Positions 34,267-43,100 of a DNA stretch of 44,155 bases are shown here, one piece after another. The position numbers were made by a program, and so were the translations under genes. How positions within the stretch are numbered: position 1 is the first letter of the stretch; each line of letters begins with the position of its first letter. This DNA comes from Rhodospirillales bacterium Ga0074136. Its GTDB lineage: Bacteria; Pseudomonadota; Alphaproteobacteria; Acetobacterales; Acetobacteraceae. Location of the stretch: assembly GCA_001464375.1 (NCBI GenBank), contig LNEW01000069.1:1-44155 (forward strand), given 5' to 3'. The notes beneath the pieces are model-generated. The model saw only the letters and a list, made by a program, of their open reading frames with translations, was not told the DNA's origin and ran no database searches.

Positions 34267-35319
34267 ATGACCGATCACGCGCCCCATGTCCCCGCCATCG
34301 CCCCGCCCGAGACGGCGGCGGTGGCGGTGCGCGCGGATTATGGGCCGGCGCCTTTCGCCGCACTCGACCTCGGGACCAACAATTGCCGCCTGCTGATGGC
34401 CGCGCCGACCTCGAACGGCTTCCGGGTGGTCGATTCCTTCAGCCGGATCGTGCGGCTGGGGGAGGGGCTGGCGAATACCGGGCGGCTCGGTGACGTGCCG
34501 ATGGAACGCGCCGCGGCCGCGCTGCGGGCCTGCGCGGAGAAGCTGGCGCGCCGGCCGATCCGCCGGCTCGAAGCCGTGGCGACCGAGGCCTGCCGGCGGG
34601 CGGAGAACGGCGCGGCCTTCCTGGCACGCATCACCGCCGAGACGGGGCTGCGCCTGCGCGTCATCTCGGCGCGCGAGGAAGCGGAACTCGCGATGGAATC
34701 CTGCGCGCCGCTGCTGGAGCCGGGCGACCGGCGCGCGCTGCTGTTCGACATCGGCGGCGGGTCCACCGAGATCGCCTGGATCCGCGTAACGGCGGAGGGC
34801 TCGCCGGAACTGATCGGCTATGTGTCGCTGCCGCTCGGCGTGGTGACGCTGGCCGAGCGCGCCGGGTCGTCCTGCTTCACCGAACACGGCTTCTTCGAAG
34901 TGGTGGACGAGGTTGCGGCCTACCTCGCGCGCTTCGACCAGGTGCACCGGATCGGCCAGGAAATCCGCGCCGGCGGGGTGCGGCTGATGGGCACGTCGGG
35001 CACCGTGACCACGCTGGCGGGGGTGGCGATGGCGCTGCCGCGCTACCGGCGGCCGCTGGTGGATGGCAAGACGCTGGATTGCGAGGCGGCGGACCTGGCG
35101 CTGGGCGACCTGTTCGCACTGGGCCGCGAGGGCCTGGCGCAGCACCCCTGCGTGGGGCCGGAGCGGGTGGAATTCGTGCTGCCGGGCTGCGCGGTGTATG
35201 CGGCGATCCGGCGGGTCTGGCCGACACCGCGCCTGACCGTGGCCGACCGCGGACTGCGGGAGGGGATGCTGACGCGGATGATGCGGGCGGAGCGGGGGTC
35301 GCGCCGGAAGGCGCGCTAG
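34267..35319 (+). CDS. Ppx/GppA family exopolyphosphatase/pppGpp phosphatase
   Basis: A 350-residue ASKHA-fold phosphatase that cleaves the terminal phosphate from polyphosphate or from pppGpp. The phosphate-binding motifs are present: ALDLGTNNCRLLMA (about 33-46), EAVATEACRRAENG and LFDIGGGSTEIAW (161-173), with GTSGTVTTLAGV further on. It is short, with only the two N-terminal domains, as in many alphaproteobacterial Ppx proteins paired with RlmE. The ATG at 34267 was chosen by family fit; a GTG/ATG-type start 33 nt upstream is also open. Its last codons (encoding SRRKAR) form the first copy of a tandem DNA repeat. rlmE follows, a common pairing. Confidence 0.9.
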   Translation: MTDHAPHVPAIAPPETAAVAVRADYGPAPFAALDLGTNNCRLLMAAPTSNGFRVVDSFSRIVRLGEGLANTGRLGDVPMERAAAALRACAEKLARRPIRRLEAVATEACRRAENGAAFLARITAETGLRLRVISAREEAELAMESCAPLLEPGDRRALLFDIGGGSTEIAWIRVTAEGSPELIGYVSLPLGVVTLAERAGSSCFTEHGFFEVVDEVAAYLARFDQVHRIGQEIRAGGVRLMGTSGTVTTLAGVAMALPRYRRPLVDGKTLDCEAADLALGDLFALGREGLAQHPCVGPERVEFVLPGCAVYAAIRRVWPTPRLTVADRGLREGMLTRMMRAERGSRRKAR

Positions 35320-35490
35320 GTAACGGCACGCCGGAAGGCGCGCTAGGTGAAGGGCACGCCGGAAGGCGCGCTAGAGTGAGGGTGTGCCGGAAGCTGCGCT
35401 TGGTGAAGGGCACGCCGGAAGCGCTGTAGGTGAAGGGCGTGCCGCAAGGCGTGCTATGCGGTGGGGTGCCGGCAGGCACCGCTGATGAAT
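35302..35490 (+). repeat. Degenerate 28-bp tandem repeat spanning the 3' end of the Ppx/GppA gene
   Basis: About six to seven copies of a unit close to CGCCGGAAGGCGCGCTAGGT plus GAAGGGCA occur. They begin near 35302, 35329, 35357, 35385, 35413, 35440 and 35467. The first copy encodes the final residues and TAG stop of the phosphatase. Later copies repeat the stop-containing core and then decay (GCTGCGCTTGG, GCGCTGTAGG, GCGTGCTATG). The array ends before the rlmE ribosome-binding site. Copies 1-3 are most alike, which suggests growth by slippage from the gene end. Confidence 0.8.
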
Positions 35491-35545
35491 GCGCCTCCGG
35501 GAGGCGCGTGAGACCGCGCCGAAGCGCGCGGTGAGGACAACGGAC

Positions 35546-36217
35546 ATGGTGAAGCAACCGCCCGGCGGACGGGGCATGTCGACGCGGCTCAAGACCGCCG
35601 AGGGCCGGTCCACCGCGTCGCAGCGCTGGCTGACGCGGCAATTGAACGACCCGTATGTCAAGGAGGCGAAGGCGCGCGGGCTGCGCTCGCGCGCGGCCTT
35701 CAAGCTGCTGGAGATGGATGAGAAACTGCACCTGCTGAAGCCGGGGATGCGGGTGGTGGACCTCGGCGCCGCGCCGGGCGGGTGGACGCAGGTGGCGGTG
35801 CAGGCGGTAGGCGCCCGGGGCCAGGTGGTGGCACTGGATATCCTGCCGATGGACCCGGTGCCGGGGGCGACGGTGCTGCAGGGCGACTTCCAGGAGGCGG
35901 AGGCGGAGGCGCGCGTGATCGCGGCGATGGGCGGGCGGGCTGACCTGGTGCTGTCGGACATGGCACCGAACACGACGGGGCATACCTCGACCGACCATCT
36001 GCGGATCATGGGGCTGGCGGAGCTGGCGCTGGACTTCGCGCGCAAGGTGCTCGCACCTGGCGGGGCGTTTGCCGCGAAGGTGCTGCAGGGGGGCACGGAG
36101 GCGGAGATGCTGGCGGTGCTCAAGCGCGACTTCACCAGCGTGAAGCACGTGAAGCCGCCGGCGAGCCGCAAGGACAGCGCGGAGATGTATGTGGTGGCGC
36201 TGGGGTTCCGGGGCTGA
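35546..36217 (+). CDS. rlmE: 23S rRNA (uridine-2'-O)-methyltransferase RlmE
   Basis: Methylates the 2'-OH of U2552 in the A-loop of 23S rRNA using S-adenosylmethionine (FtsJ/RrmJ family). The 223-residue protein has SRAAFKLLEMDEK (substrate Lys), the SAM loop DLGAAPGGWTQVA, the catalytic Asp in VLSDMAPNTTGH, the Lys in AAKVLQGG and the late Glu in SAEMYVVAL. The ATG at 35546 has TGAGGA upstream and fits family length; an earlier in-frame ATG at 35489 would add a poorly conserved leader that overlaps the tandem repeat. The N-terminal RGMSTRLKTAEGRS extension is typical of alphaproteobacterial forms. Confidence 0.95.
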   Translation: MVKQPPGGRGMSTRLKTAEGRSTASQRWLTRQLNDPYVKEAKARGLRSRAAFKLLEMDEKLHLLKPGMRVVDLGAAPGGWTQVAVQAVGARGQVVALDILPMDPVPGATVLQGDFQEAEAEARVIAAMGGRADLVLSDMAPNTTGHTSTDHLRIMGLAELALDFARKVLAPGGAFAAKVLQGGTEAEMLAVLKRDFTSVKHVKPPASRKDSAEMYVVALGFRG

Positions 36218-36362
36218 GGGGGTGTTTTCGGGCAACCTGCCTGGACGGTGGGGCGACGGACCGTGCCCGCTCAGAACCGTCCAAGGCTGAAGGCGGTCCA
36301 GGGGCCGGGTGTCCATACGGCGCCGTCCCGCAACACGGGATGGTCCGGCCTGCCCGCAATCC

Positions 36363-36389
36363 GCTCGCGGATAAATTCCATCCGCGGGC
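36363..36389 (+). promoter_or_regulatory. 10-bp stem with AT-rich loop in the rlmE-guaB spacer
   Basis: GCTCGCGGAT (36363-36372) pairs with ATCCGCGGGC (36380-36389) with one T-G pair. The loop is AAATTCC. It may terminate the rlmE transcript or be part of the guaB leader. Confidence 0.4.
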
Positions 36390-36424
36390 ACAGGGGCGGG
36401 GGTGGCGGATGGGCGATGCCAAAG

Positions 36425-36466
36425 CGCAAGGCATTCATAGGAAATAAGACCTATTGTAGCCTTGCG
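36425..36466 (+). ncRNA. Candidate structured RNA element upstream of guaB
   Basis: CGCAAGGC (36425-36432) pairs perfectly with GCCTTGCG (36459-36466). After a symmetric 4x4 internal loop (ATTC opposite TGTA), ATAGG (36437-36441) pairs with CCTAT (36450-36454). The apical loop is AAATAAGA. The tidy layout and the local AT-richness in a GC-rich genome suggest a folded RNA or a protein-binding site. The 3' arm (GCGAAG, 36464-36469) could instead pair with CTTCGC at 36513-36518, giving two exclusive folds. No known riboswitch class is recognised. Confidence 0.35.
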
Positions 36467-36606
36467 AAGAACTCCATTGCCGGCGGGACGCGCGGCTGAA
36501 GGACTGAAAGCGCTTCGCTGGGGGGCGGCCCACGCCAGGCGGTCGCCTGAACGGACAGTTGAGCCATGTCCTCCCCCGACGTTTCTTTTTCCCGCGCTTG
36601 CCGTAA

Positions 36607-38166
<1,560 letters not shown>

Positions 38167-38315
38167 CGCCGGGGTCGCATGGGAGGCGTCGCCGCGGCGA
38201 TGCATCGGGTGCTCGGCCCGTTTCAACGCTGCGGGTCGGGTCGTCATGCGTCACGACTCTTGGCGCGGCGCGGACATCCGGGTCATCCTGCCGTCACACG
38301 CCAGGGGACCATGCC

Positions 38316-38993
38316 ATGTCCGCGCCGGAAGCGGTCATCTTCGACGCCTATGGAACGCTGCTCGACGTCAATGCGGCGATGGCCGCCCATGCCGGGCGGC
38401 TCGGCCCGCGCTGGGAAGCGCTGTCGGCCGAATGGCGCGCGAAGCAGCTCGAATACACCTGGGTGCGCAGCCTGACCGGCGCCGCCCATCACGAGGATTT
38501 CTGGCTGTGCACGCGTGATGCGCTCGATTTCGTCTTTGCCCGCAATGGCATCCATGACCGCGACCTGGCGCGCGACCTGATGGAGGCCTACCGCGTCCTG
38601 CCGCCCTATCCGGAGGTGCCGGCCATGCTGCGCGCCGTGCGCGAACAGGGCATCGGCACCGCCATCCTGTCCAACGGCACGCCGGGCATGCTGGGCGACG
38701 CGCTGGCCCATGCCGGCCTGGCACCGCTGATCGACGAGGTGCTGTCGGTCGAGGAGGTCGGCGTCTACAAGCCCGACCCGCGCGTGTACCGCCTGGCCAC
38801 GCGGCAATTCGGCTGCCCGCCGGACCGGCTGGTGTTCGTCTCGGCCAATGCCTGGGACGCGCAGGCCGCGCATGCCTTCAACATGCGCGTGGTGCGGGTG
38901 AACCGGGCCGATGCGCCCGATGAATACGGGCTGGCGGCGAGCGGGGTGCCGATGCTGCGCGACCTCTCCGGCCTGCAAGACCTGATCGCGTGA
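38316..38993 (+). CDS. HAD-type (S)-2-haloacid dehalogenase-like hydrolase
   Basis: A 225-residue HAD-superfamily enzyme of the haloacid dehalogenase type II group. The nucleophile D10 is in VIFDAYGTLLDV. Motif II is LSNGTPGML, motif III has the Lys in VGVYKPDPRVY, and motif IV is VSANAWDAQAAHAFNM. The substrate-binding cap helix region lies at 15-90. Type II dehalogenases release halide from 2-haloacids with inversion; some relatives are phosphatases. Its stop overlaps the GTG start of rsmB, so the two are co-translated. The physiological substrate is uncertain. Confidence 0.88.
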   Translation: MSAPEAVIFDAYGTLLDVNAAMAAHAGRLGPRWEALSAEWRAKQLEYTWVRSLTGAAHHEDFWLCTRDALDFVFARNGIHDRDLARDLMEAYRVLPPYPEVPAMLRAVREQGIGTAILSNGTPGMLGDALAHAGLAPLIDEVLSVEEVGVYKPDPRVYRLATRQFGCPPDRLVFVSANAWDAQAAHAFNMRVVRVNRADAPDEYGLAASGVPMLRDLSGLQDLIA

Positions 38994-40348
38994 CCCCATC
39001 GGCACGGGCGGGGGCGGCGATCGCGCTGCTGGGGGTGCTCGAGGAGCAGTGCTTCGGGCCCGGCGCGCGGCGGCGCCCGGCGGACGCGGTGGCGGCGGAT
39101 TTCTTCCGCGCGCGGCGCTTCATCGGCGGCGGCGACCGGCGCGCCGTGGCCGAACACGCCTGGGGCGTGGTGCGCCAGCGGCTGCGGCTCGACTGGCACC
39201 TGGCGCGGATCGGCATGCCCGCCACACCGCGGCTGCTGCTGCTGGCGCAGATGCTGTTGGCCCCCAATGGAGCAAATGGGGGCGGCGAGGACCACGGCCG
39301 GGGGCGCCAGGCGGTCGAAGCCATCTTCGATGGTACGCATTACGGCCCGCCGGTGCTGGATCCGGCGGAGCGGCGCGCGGCCGCCGCACTGGCCGGGCGC
39401 GCGCTGATCGACCCGGCCATGCCCGATGGCCCTCGATTCAACCTGCCGGACTGGGTGCTCCCTGCCTTCCGCCAACGCTTCGGCGATGCGCTGGCGCGCG
39501 AGGCCGCGGCGCTGGAAGGCGAAGCCCCGGTCGACCTGCGGGCCAACCTGCTGAAGGGCGACCGCGGGCGTGCGGCGGCGATGCTGGCGGCGGACGGGAT
39601 CGGCTCGACGCCGACGCCGTTGTCCCCCTGGGGCCTGCGCCTGCCGGCACGCCGGCCGATCACCGGCAGCGCCGCCTATCGCGACGGCCTGGTCGAAGTG
39701 CAGGACGAAGGCAGCCAGTTGATCGCGCTGCTGGCCGATGCGCGGCCGGGGATGCGCGTGGCGGATTACTGCGCGGGCGCGGCCGGCAAGACCCTGGCCA
39801 TGGCGGCCAGCATGGGGAACCGCGGCAAGATCACCGCCTGCGATACCTCGGCCGTGCGGCTGGATGGGGCGGCGAAGCGGCTGAAGCGCGCCGGCGTGGA
39901 CAATGCCGAACGCCATCTGCTGGCGCCGGGCGACCGCTGGGCCAAGCGCCGCGCGGGCAGTTTCGACAGGGTGCTGGTGGATGCCCCGTGCACAGGCACC
40001 GGGACCTGGCGGCGCAATCCCGATGCCCGCCTGCGAACACAGCCCGCGGACCTGGCAGAACTTGTTGCGGTGCAACATGATATTCTGGAAAAAGCCGCAG
40101 AGTTGGTGCGCCCGGGCGGTCGGTTGATCTACGCTACCTGTTCACTCCTGCCAGAGGAGAATGAAGGGCAGATGGATCGCTTCCTGGCGCGGGGCGGGGC
40201 GCGCTTCGTGCCGGTGCCCGTCGATGCCGTGTGGACAGCGTTGTTGCCGGGTGTTGCTGTGCCCTGCGCAGGCCCCTGGCTGACCCTTTCACCCGCGGCC
40301 CAGGGGACGGATGGTTTCTTCTGCGCGGTGCTGGAGCGCGCGGCGTGA
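38990..40348 (+). CDS. rsmB: 16S rRNA (cytosine-5-)-methyltransferase, RsmB family
   Basis: A 452-residue SAM-dependent RNA m5C methyltransferase, likely acting on C967 of 16S rRNA. A NusB-like N-terminal domain (about 1-140) precedes the catalytic domain. The SAM site is VADYCAGAAGKTLAMAASMG, quoted in part as ADYCAGAAGKTLAM. The two catalytic cysteines are in VDAPCTGTGTWRRNPD and IYATCSLLPEENEGQ. The start is GTG, overlapping the preceding stop (GTGA). The stop in turn overlaps the GTG start of the GNAT gene. RsmB-like proteins in alphaproteobacteria vary at the N-terminus, so the exact target base is inferred. Confidence 0.88.
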   Translation: MTPSARAGAAIALLGVLEEQCFGPGARRRPADAVAADFFRARRFIGGGDRRAVAEHAWGVVRQRLRLDWHLARIGMPATPRLLLLAQMLLAPNGANGGGEDHGRGRQAVEAIFDGTHYGPPVLDPAERRAAAALAGRALIDPAMPDGPRFNLPDWVLPAFRQRFGDALAREAAALEGEAPVDLRANLLKGDRGRAAAMLAADGIGSTPTPLSPWGLRLPARRPITGSAAYRDGLVEVQDEGSQLIALLADARPGMRVADYCAGAAGKTLAMAASMGNRGKITACDTSAVRLDGAAKRLKRAGVDNAERHLLAPGDRWAKRRAGSFDRVLVDAPCTGTGTWRRNPDARLRTQPADLAELVAVQHDILEKAAELVRPGGRLIYATCSLLPEENEGQMDRFLARGGARFVPVPVDAVWTALLPGVAVPCAGPWLTLSPAAQGTDGFFCAVLERAA

Positions 40349-40923
40349 TCAGCATCCGCCGCGCCCGGCCGGCCGATGCGGCAGCGATCGGCGAGATCCA
40401 TGCGGCGGTGTGGCGCTCCAGCTATGCCGGCGTGCTGCCGGAGGCTTATCTCGCCTCGCTTTCGGCGGTGCGGCTGGCGGGGTTCTACCAGCGCGCCATC
40501 CTGGACCGGCGCGAGGGGCATGCGGTGTTCGTCGCGGTGGCGGGCGGGGCGGAGGCGCCCTCCAGCGGGCCGGTGGCGGCATCGGGCGTGGTGGGGTTCG
40601 CCTCGGGCGGGCGGTCGCGCCGGCCGGGCATTGCCGATGGCGAGGTCGAGACGCTCTATCTGCTTGAGGATTGGCGGGAACGCGGCGCGGGGCGGCGTCT
40701 GATGCGCGCCATGGGGGCGCATCTGCGCGTCATGGGCTGCCGGTCGGCCATGCTGTGGGTGCTGCGCGACAATCCCAGCCGCTGGTTCTACAGCCGCCTG
40801 GGGGGGCGCGAAGCGGCGCGCGAGGACATCCGGGTCGGCGGACAGGCGGTCGAGCAATCCGCCTTCGTGTGGGACCCGATCGAGGCCCTGCTGGCGGCGA
40901 CGGCGCCGGCGCAGGAGCGGTAG
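40345..40923 (+). CDS. GNAT family N-acetyltransferase
   Basis: A 192-residue acetyl-CoA-dependent acyltransferase. The N-terminus ISIRRARPADAAAIGEIH and AVWRSSYAGVLPEAYL is typical of the RimI/PhnO-like branch. The acetyl-CoA motif A appears as YLLEDWRERGAGRRLMRAMG, followed by MLWVLRDNPSRWFYSRLGG. Start is GTG, overlapping the rsmB stop, which makes a three-gene overlapping run with the HAD gene. The acceptor is unknown. Confidence 0.88.
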   Translation: MISIRRARPADAAAIGEIHAAVWRSSYAGVLPEAYLASLSAVRLAGFYQRAILDRREGHAVFVAVAGGAEAPSSGPVAASGVVGFASGGRSRRPGIADGEVETLYLLEDWRERGAGRRLMRAMGAHLRVMGCRSAMLWVLRDNPSRWFYSRLGGREAAREDIRVGGQAVEQSAFVWDPIEALLAATAPAQER

Positions 40924-40946
40924 CCCCCGCGCCCGGCGCTGCTGCG

Positions 40947-41129
40947 TTAGCGCATGACGGGCCCGCCGACGAAGCCGCCGCCGAAGATCAGGTAGATCAC
41001 CAGCACGATCAGCAGCAGCCCGAGGATGCCCCCGAAGCCCCTGCCGCCGTAGTGGCCCGCGCGGTAGCCGTAGTAACCGCCGCCGCCGAACAGCAGCAGC
41101 AGCACGACGATGATGAGCAGCAGCGACAT
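40947..41129 (-). CDS. Small Gly-rich membrane protein (DUF3309-like)
   Basis: A 60-residue protein with two hydrophobic helices: [17 protein letters not shown], and [18 protein letters not shown]. They are joined by a Gly/Tyr/His-rich loop ([15 protein letters not shown]). AAGGAGA lies 7 nt before the ATG. Layout resembles small DUF3309-type membrane proteins common in alphaproteobacteria. Function is unknown. It is divergent from guaA and converges on the GNAT gene. Confidence 0.7.
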   Translation of the reverse strand: MSLLLIIVVLLLLFGGGGYYGYRAGHYGGRGFGGILGLLLIVLVIYLIFGGGFVGGPVMR

Positions 41130-41221
41130 CGCGAATCTCCTTCGCCGCTGCAACGCCGCAGGCCGTCGAAGGTTGCACCGCGCTGTCTTGCCGGCGCGAC
41201 GATCCTGTGCTTCACGCCGCC

Positions 41222-42832
41222 ATGGACCACCGCAGCGCTGATTCCCCCCCCCGGCACGACCAGGTGCTGATCCTCGATTTCGGCAGCCAGGTGACGCAGC
41301 TGATCGCGCGCCGACTGCGCGAATCCGGCGTCTACTGCGAGGTCTGGCCCTTCAACAACGCGCCGGAAGACCGTATCCGCGCCTTCGCGCCCAAGGGCAT
41401 CATCCTGTCCGGCGGGCCGGCTTCGGTGAACGAGGGCGAAAGCCCCCGCGCGCCGGACCATGTCTTCGCGCTGGGTGTGCCCGTCATGGGCATTTGCTAC
41501 GGCCAGCAGACCATGGCGGCGCAGCTGGGCGGCGTGGTGGAAGGGTCCGACCATCGCGAATTCGGCCGCGCCTTCGTGGACGTGACGGGCGAATGCGCCA
41601 TCACCCAGGGTGTCTGGGCGAAGGGCGCGCGCGAACAGGTGTGGATGTCGCATGGCGACCGCATCACCGCGCTGCCGCCGGGCTTTCGCAGCGTGGCGTC
41701 CAGCGAGGGCGCGCCCTTCTCGGTCATCGCCGACGATGCGCGCCGCTTCTACGGCACGATGTTCCACCCCGAGGTGGTGCACACCCCGCACGGCGCCGCG
41801 CTGCTGCGCAACTTCACGCACGGTATCTGCGGCTGCACCGGCGACTGGACCATGGCCGGCTTCCGCGCCGAGGCGGTGGCGCGCATCCGCGCGCTGGTGG
41901 GCGGCGGGCGGGTGGTGTGCGGGCTGTCGGGTGGCGTGGATTCATCCGTGGCGGCGGTGCTGATCCATGAGGCGATCGGCGACCAGCTGACGTGCATCTA
42001 TGTCGACCACGGGCTGATGCGCGCGAATGAATCCGCGCAGGTGGTCGCGACCTTCCGCGACCGCTTCAACATCAAGCTCATCCATCGCGACGCGTCGGAT
42101 TTATTCCTCGGCCAGTTGAGCGGCGTCACCGACCCCGAGCTGAAGCGCAAGACCATCGGGCGGCTGTTCATCGAGGTGTTCGAGGAGGAGCAGAACAAGC
42201 TGGGCGGTGCGGATTTCCTGGCCCAGGGCACGCTGTATCCGGACGTGATCGAAAGCGTGTCGGCCACCGGCGGGCCGAGCGTGACCATCAAGTCGCACCA
42301 CAATGTCGGCGGGTTGCCGGAAGGCATGCGCATGCGCCTGGTCGAGCCGCTGCGCGACCTGTTCAAGGACGAGGTGCGCAACCTCGGCCGCGAGCTCGGC
42401 ATCCCGGAGGAGATCGTCGGCCGCCATCCCTTCCCGGGGCCGGGCCTGGCCATCCGCATCCCGGGCGAGGTGACGCGGGAGAAGGCGGACCTGCTGCGCA
42501 AGGTCGATGCCATCTACCTGGAGGAGATCCGTGCCGCCGGGCTGTATGACGCGATCTGGCAGGCCTTCGCGGTGCTGCTGCCGGTGCGCACGGTCGGCGT
42601 GATGGGGGATGGGCGGACCTACGACATGGCCTGCGCGCTGCGGGCGGTGACCTCCACCGATGGGATGACGGCGGAGTTCTATCCCTTCGACATGGGGTTC
42701 CTGGGGCGCGTGGCGAACCGGATCGTGAACGAGGTGCGCGGGGTGAACCGGGTGACGTATGACATCACGAGCAAGCCGCCGGGGACGATCGAGTGGGACA
42801 TGGTTCGAGACCTATCGCGCCAACGGCGCTAA
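41222..42832 (+). CDS. guaA: GMP synthase (glutamine-hydrolysing), with altered C-terminus
   Basis: Converts XMP to GMP with glutamine as nitrogen donor. The 536-residue protein has a class I glutaminase domain (C92 in [25 protein letters not shown]). It also has the ATP-pyrophosphatase P-loop [11 protein letters not shown] and the XMP-binding dimerisation domain ending [11 protein letters not shown]. GuaA proteins normally stop one residue after TIEW. Here the frame continues with D and then [10 protein letters not shown], encoded by the inserted island. The enzyme should remain active because the change is at the extreme end. The native stop should lie at the far junction of the island. The start ATG has no strong ribosome-binding site. 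Confidence 0.96.
   Translation: MDHRSADSPPRHDQVLILDFGSQVTQLIARRLRESGVYCEVWPFNNAPEDRIRAFAPKGIILSGGPASVNEGESPRAPDHVFALGVPVMGICYGQQTMAAQLGGVVEGSDHREFGRAFVDVTGECAITQGVWAKGAREQVWMSHGDRITALPPGFRSVASSEGAPFSVIADDARRFYGTMFHPEVVHTPHGAALLRNFTHGICGCTGDWTMAGFRAEAVARIRALVGGGRVVCGLSGGVDSSVAAVLIHEAIGDQLTCIYVDHGLMRANESAQVVATFRDRFNIKLIHRDASDLFLGQLSGVTDPELKRKTIGRLFIEVFEEEQNKLGGADFLAQGTLYPDVIESVSATGGPSVTIKSHHNVGGLPEGMRMRLVEPLRDLFKDEVRNLGRELGIPEEIVGRHPFPGPGLAIRIPGEVTREKADLLRKVDAIYLEEIRAAGLYDAIWQAFAVLLPVRTVGVMGDGRTYDMACALRAVTSTDGMTAEFYPFDMGFLGRVANRIVNEVRGVNRVTYDITSKPPGTIEWDMVRDLSRQRR
42791..42798 (+). other. Probable attL core at the 3' end of guaA
   Basis: GAGTGGGA sits at the codons for the last conserved residues of GuaA (TIEW). 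Beyond it the protein departs from the family and an integrase gene follows. The 3' end of guaA is a known integration target of genomic islands. The exact crossover cannot be fixed without the right-hand junction. Confidence 0.6.
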
Positions 42833-43100
42833 GTATCGAAAATTATTGAGATTACCTTGCGATATGCTTCGCGATCTATCGCGCGCAAGCGAGTTGATCT
42901 GACGGCATCATTGACGGTATCAACTGGCGGGTAGTGTCGGCGTGTTGAAGCTTGCCCGCCTGGAGATCCATCAAGCTCGATCCAATTTTCACAGATAAAT
43001 CTCTGAATTTATTGAGAATTTGGATAGACTTGACGGTATCGACTCTGACGGTATGGACGGCCCCCGAGCGGGGCGTATCATAGTCGCTGAGGAGGATGCC
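42833..43100 (+). promoter_or_regulatory. AT-rich island spacer with iterated TGACGGTAT motifs
   Basis: TGACGG(T/C)AT occurs at 42900, 42912, 43031 and 43046, with a further copy at 43166 inside the integrase gene, all in the same orientation. They come as pairs (12 and 15 bp apart) and could be arm-type integrase or excisionase sites. Other repeats are TTATTGAGA at 42843 and 43009, CTATCGCGC at 42812 and 42876, and the palindrome CGCGAT-CT-ATCGCG at 42870-42883. The integrase promoter must lie here; GAGGAGG is its ribosome-binding site. Confidence 0.55.

Noticed and set aside
35302-35490. CRISPR array
   Set aside because: Units are directly adjacent 28-bp copies with no unique spacers and they decay along the array. 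No cas genes.
36416-36499. 27-codon frame before guaB
   Set aside because: No ribosome-binding site. It coincides with an inverted repeat that better explains the local sequence.
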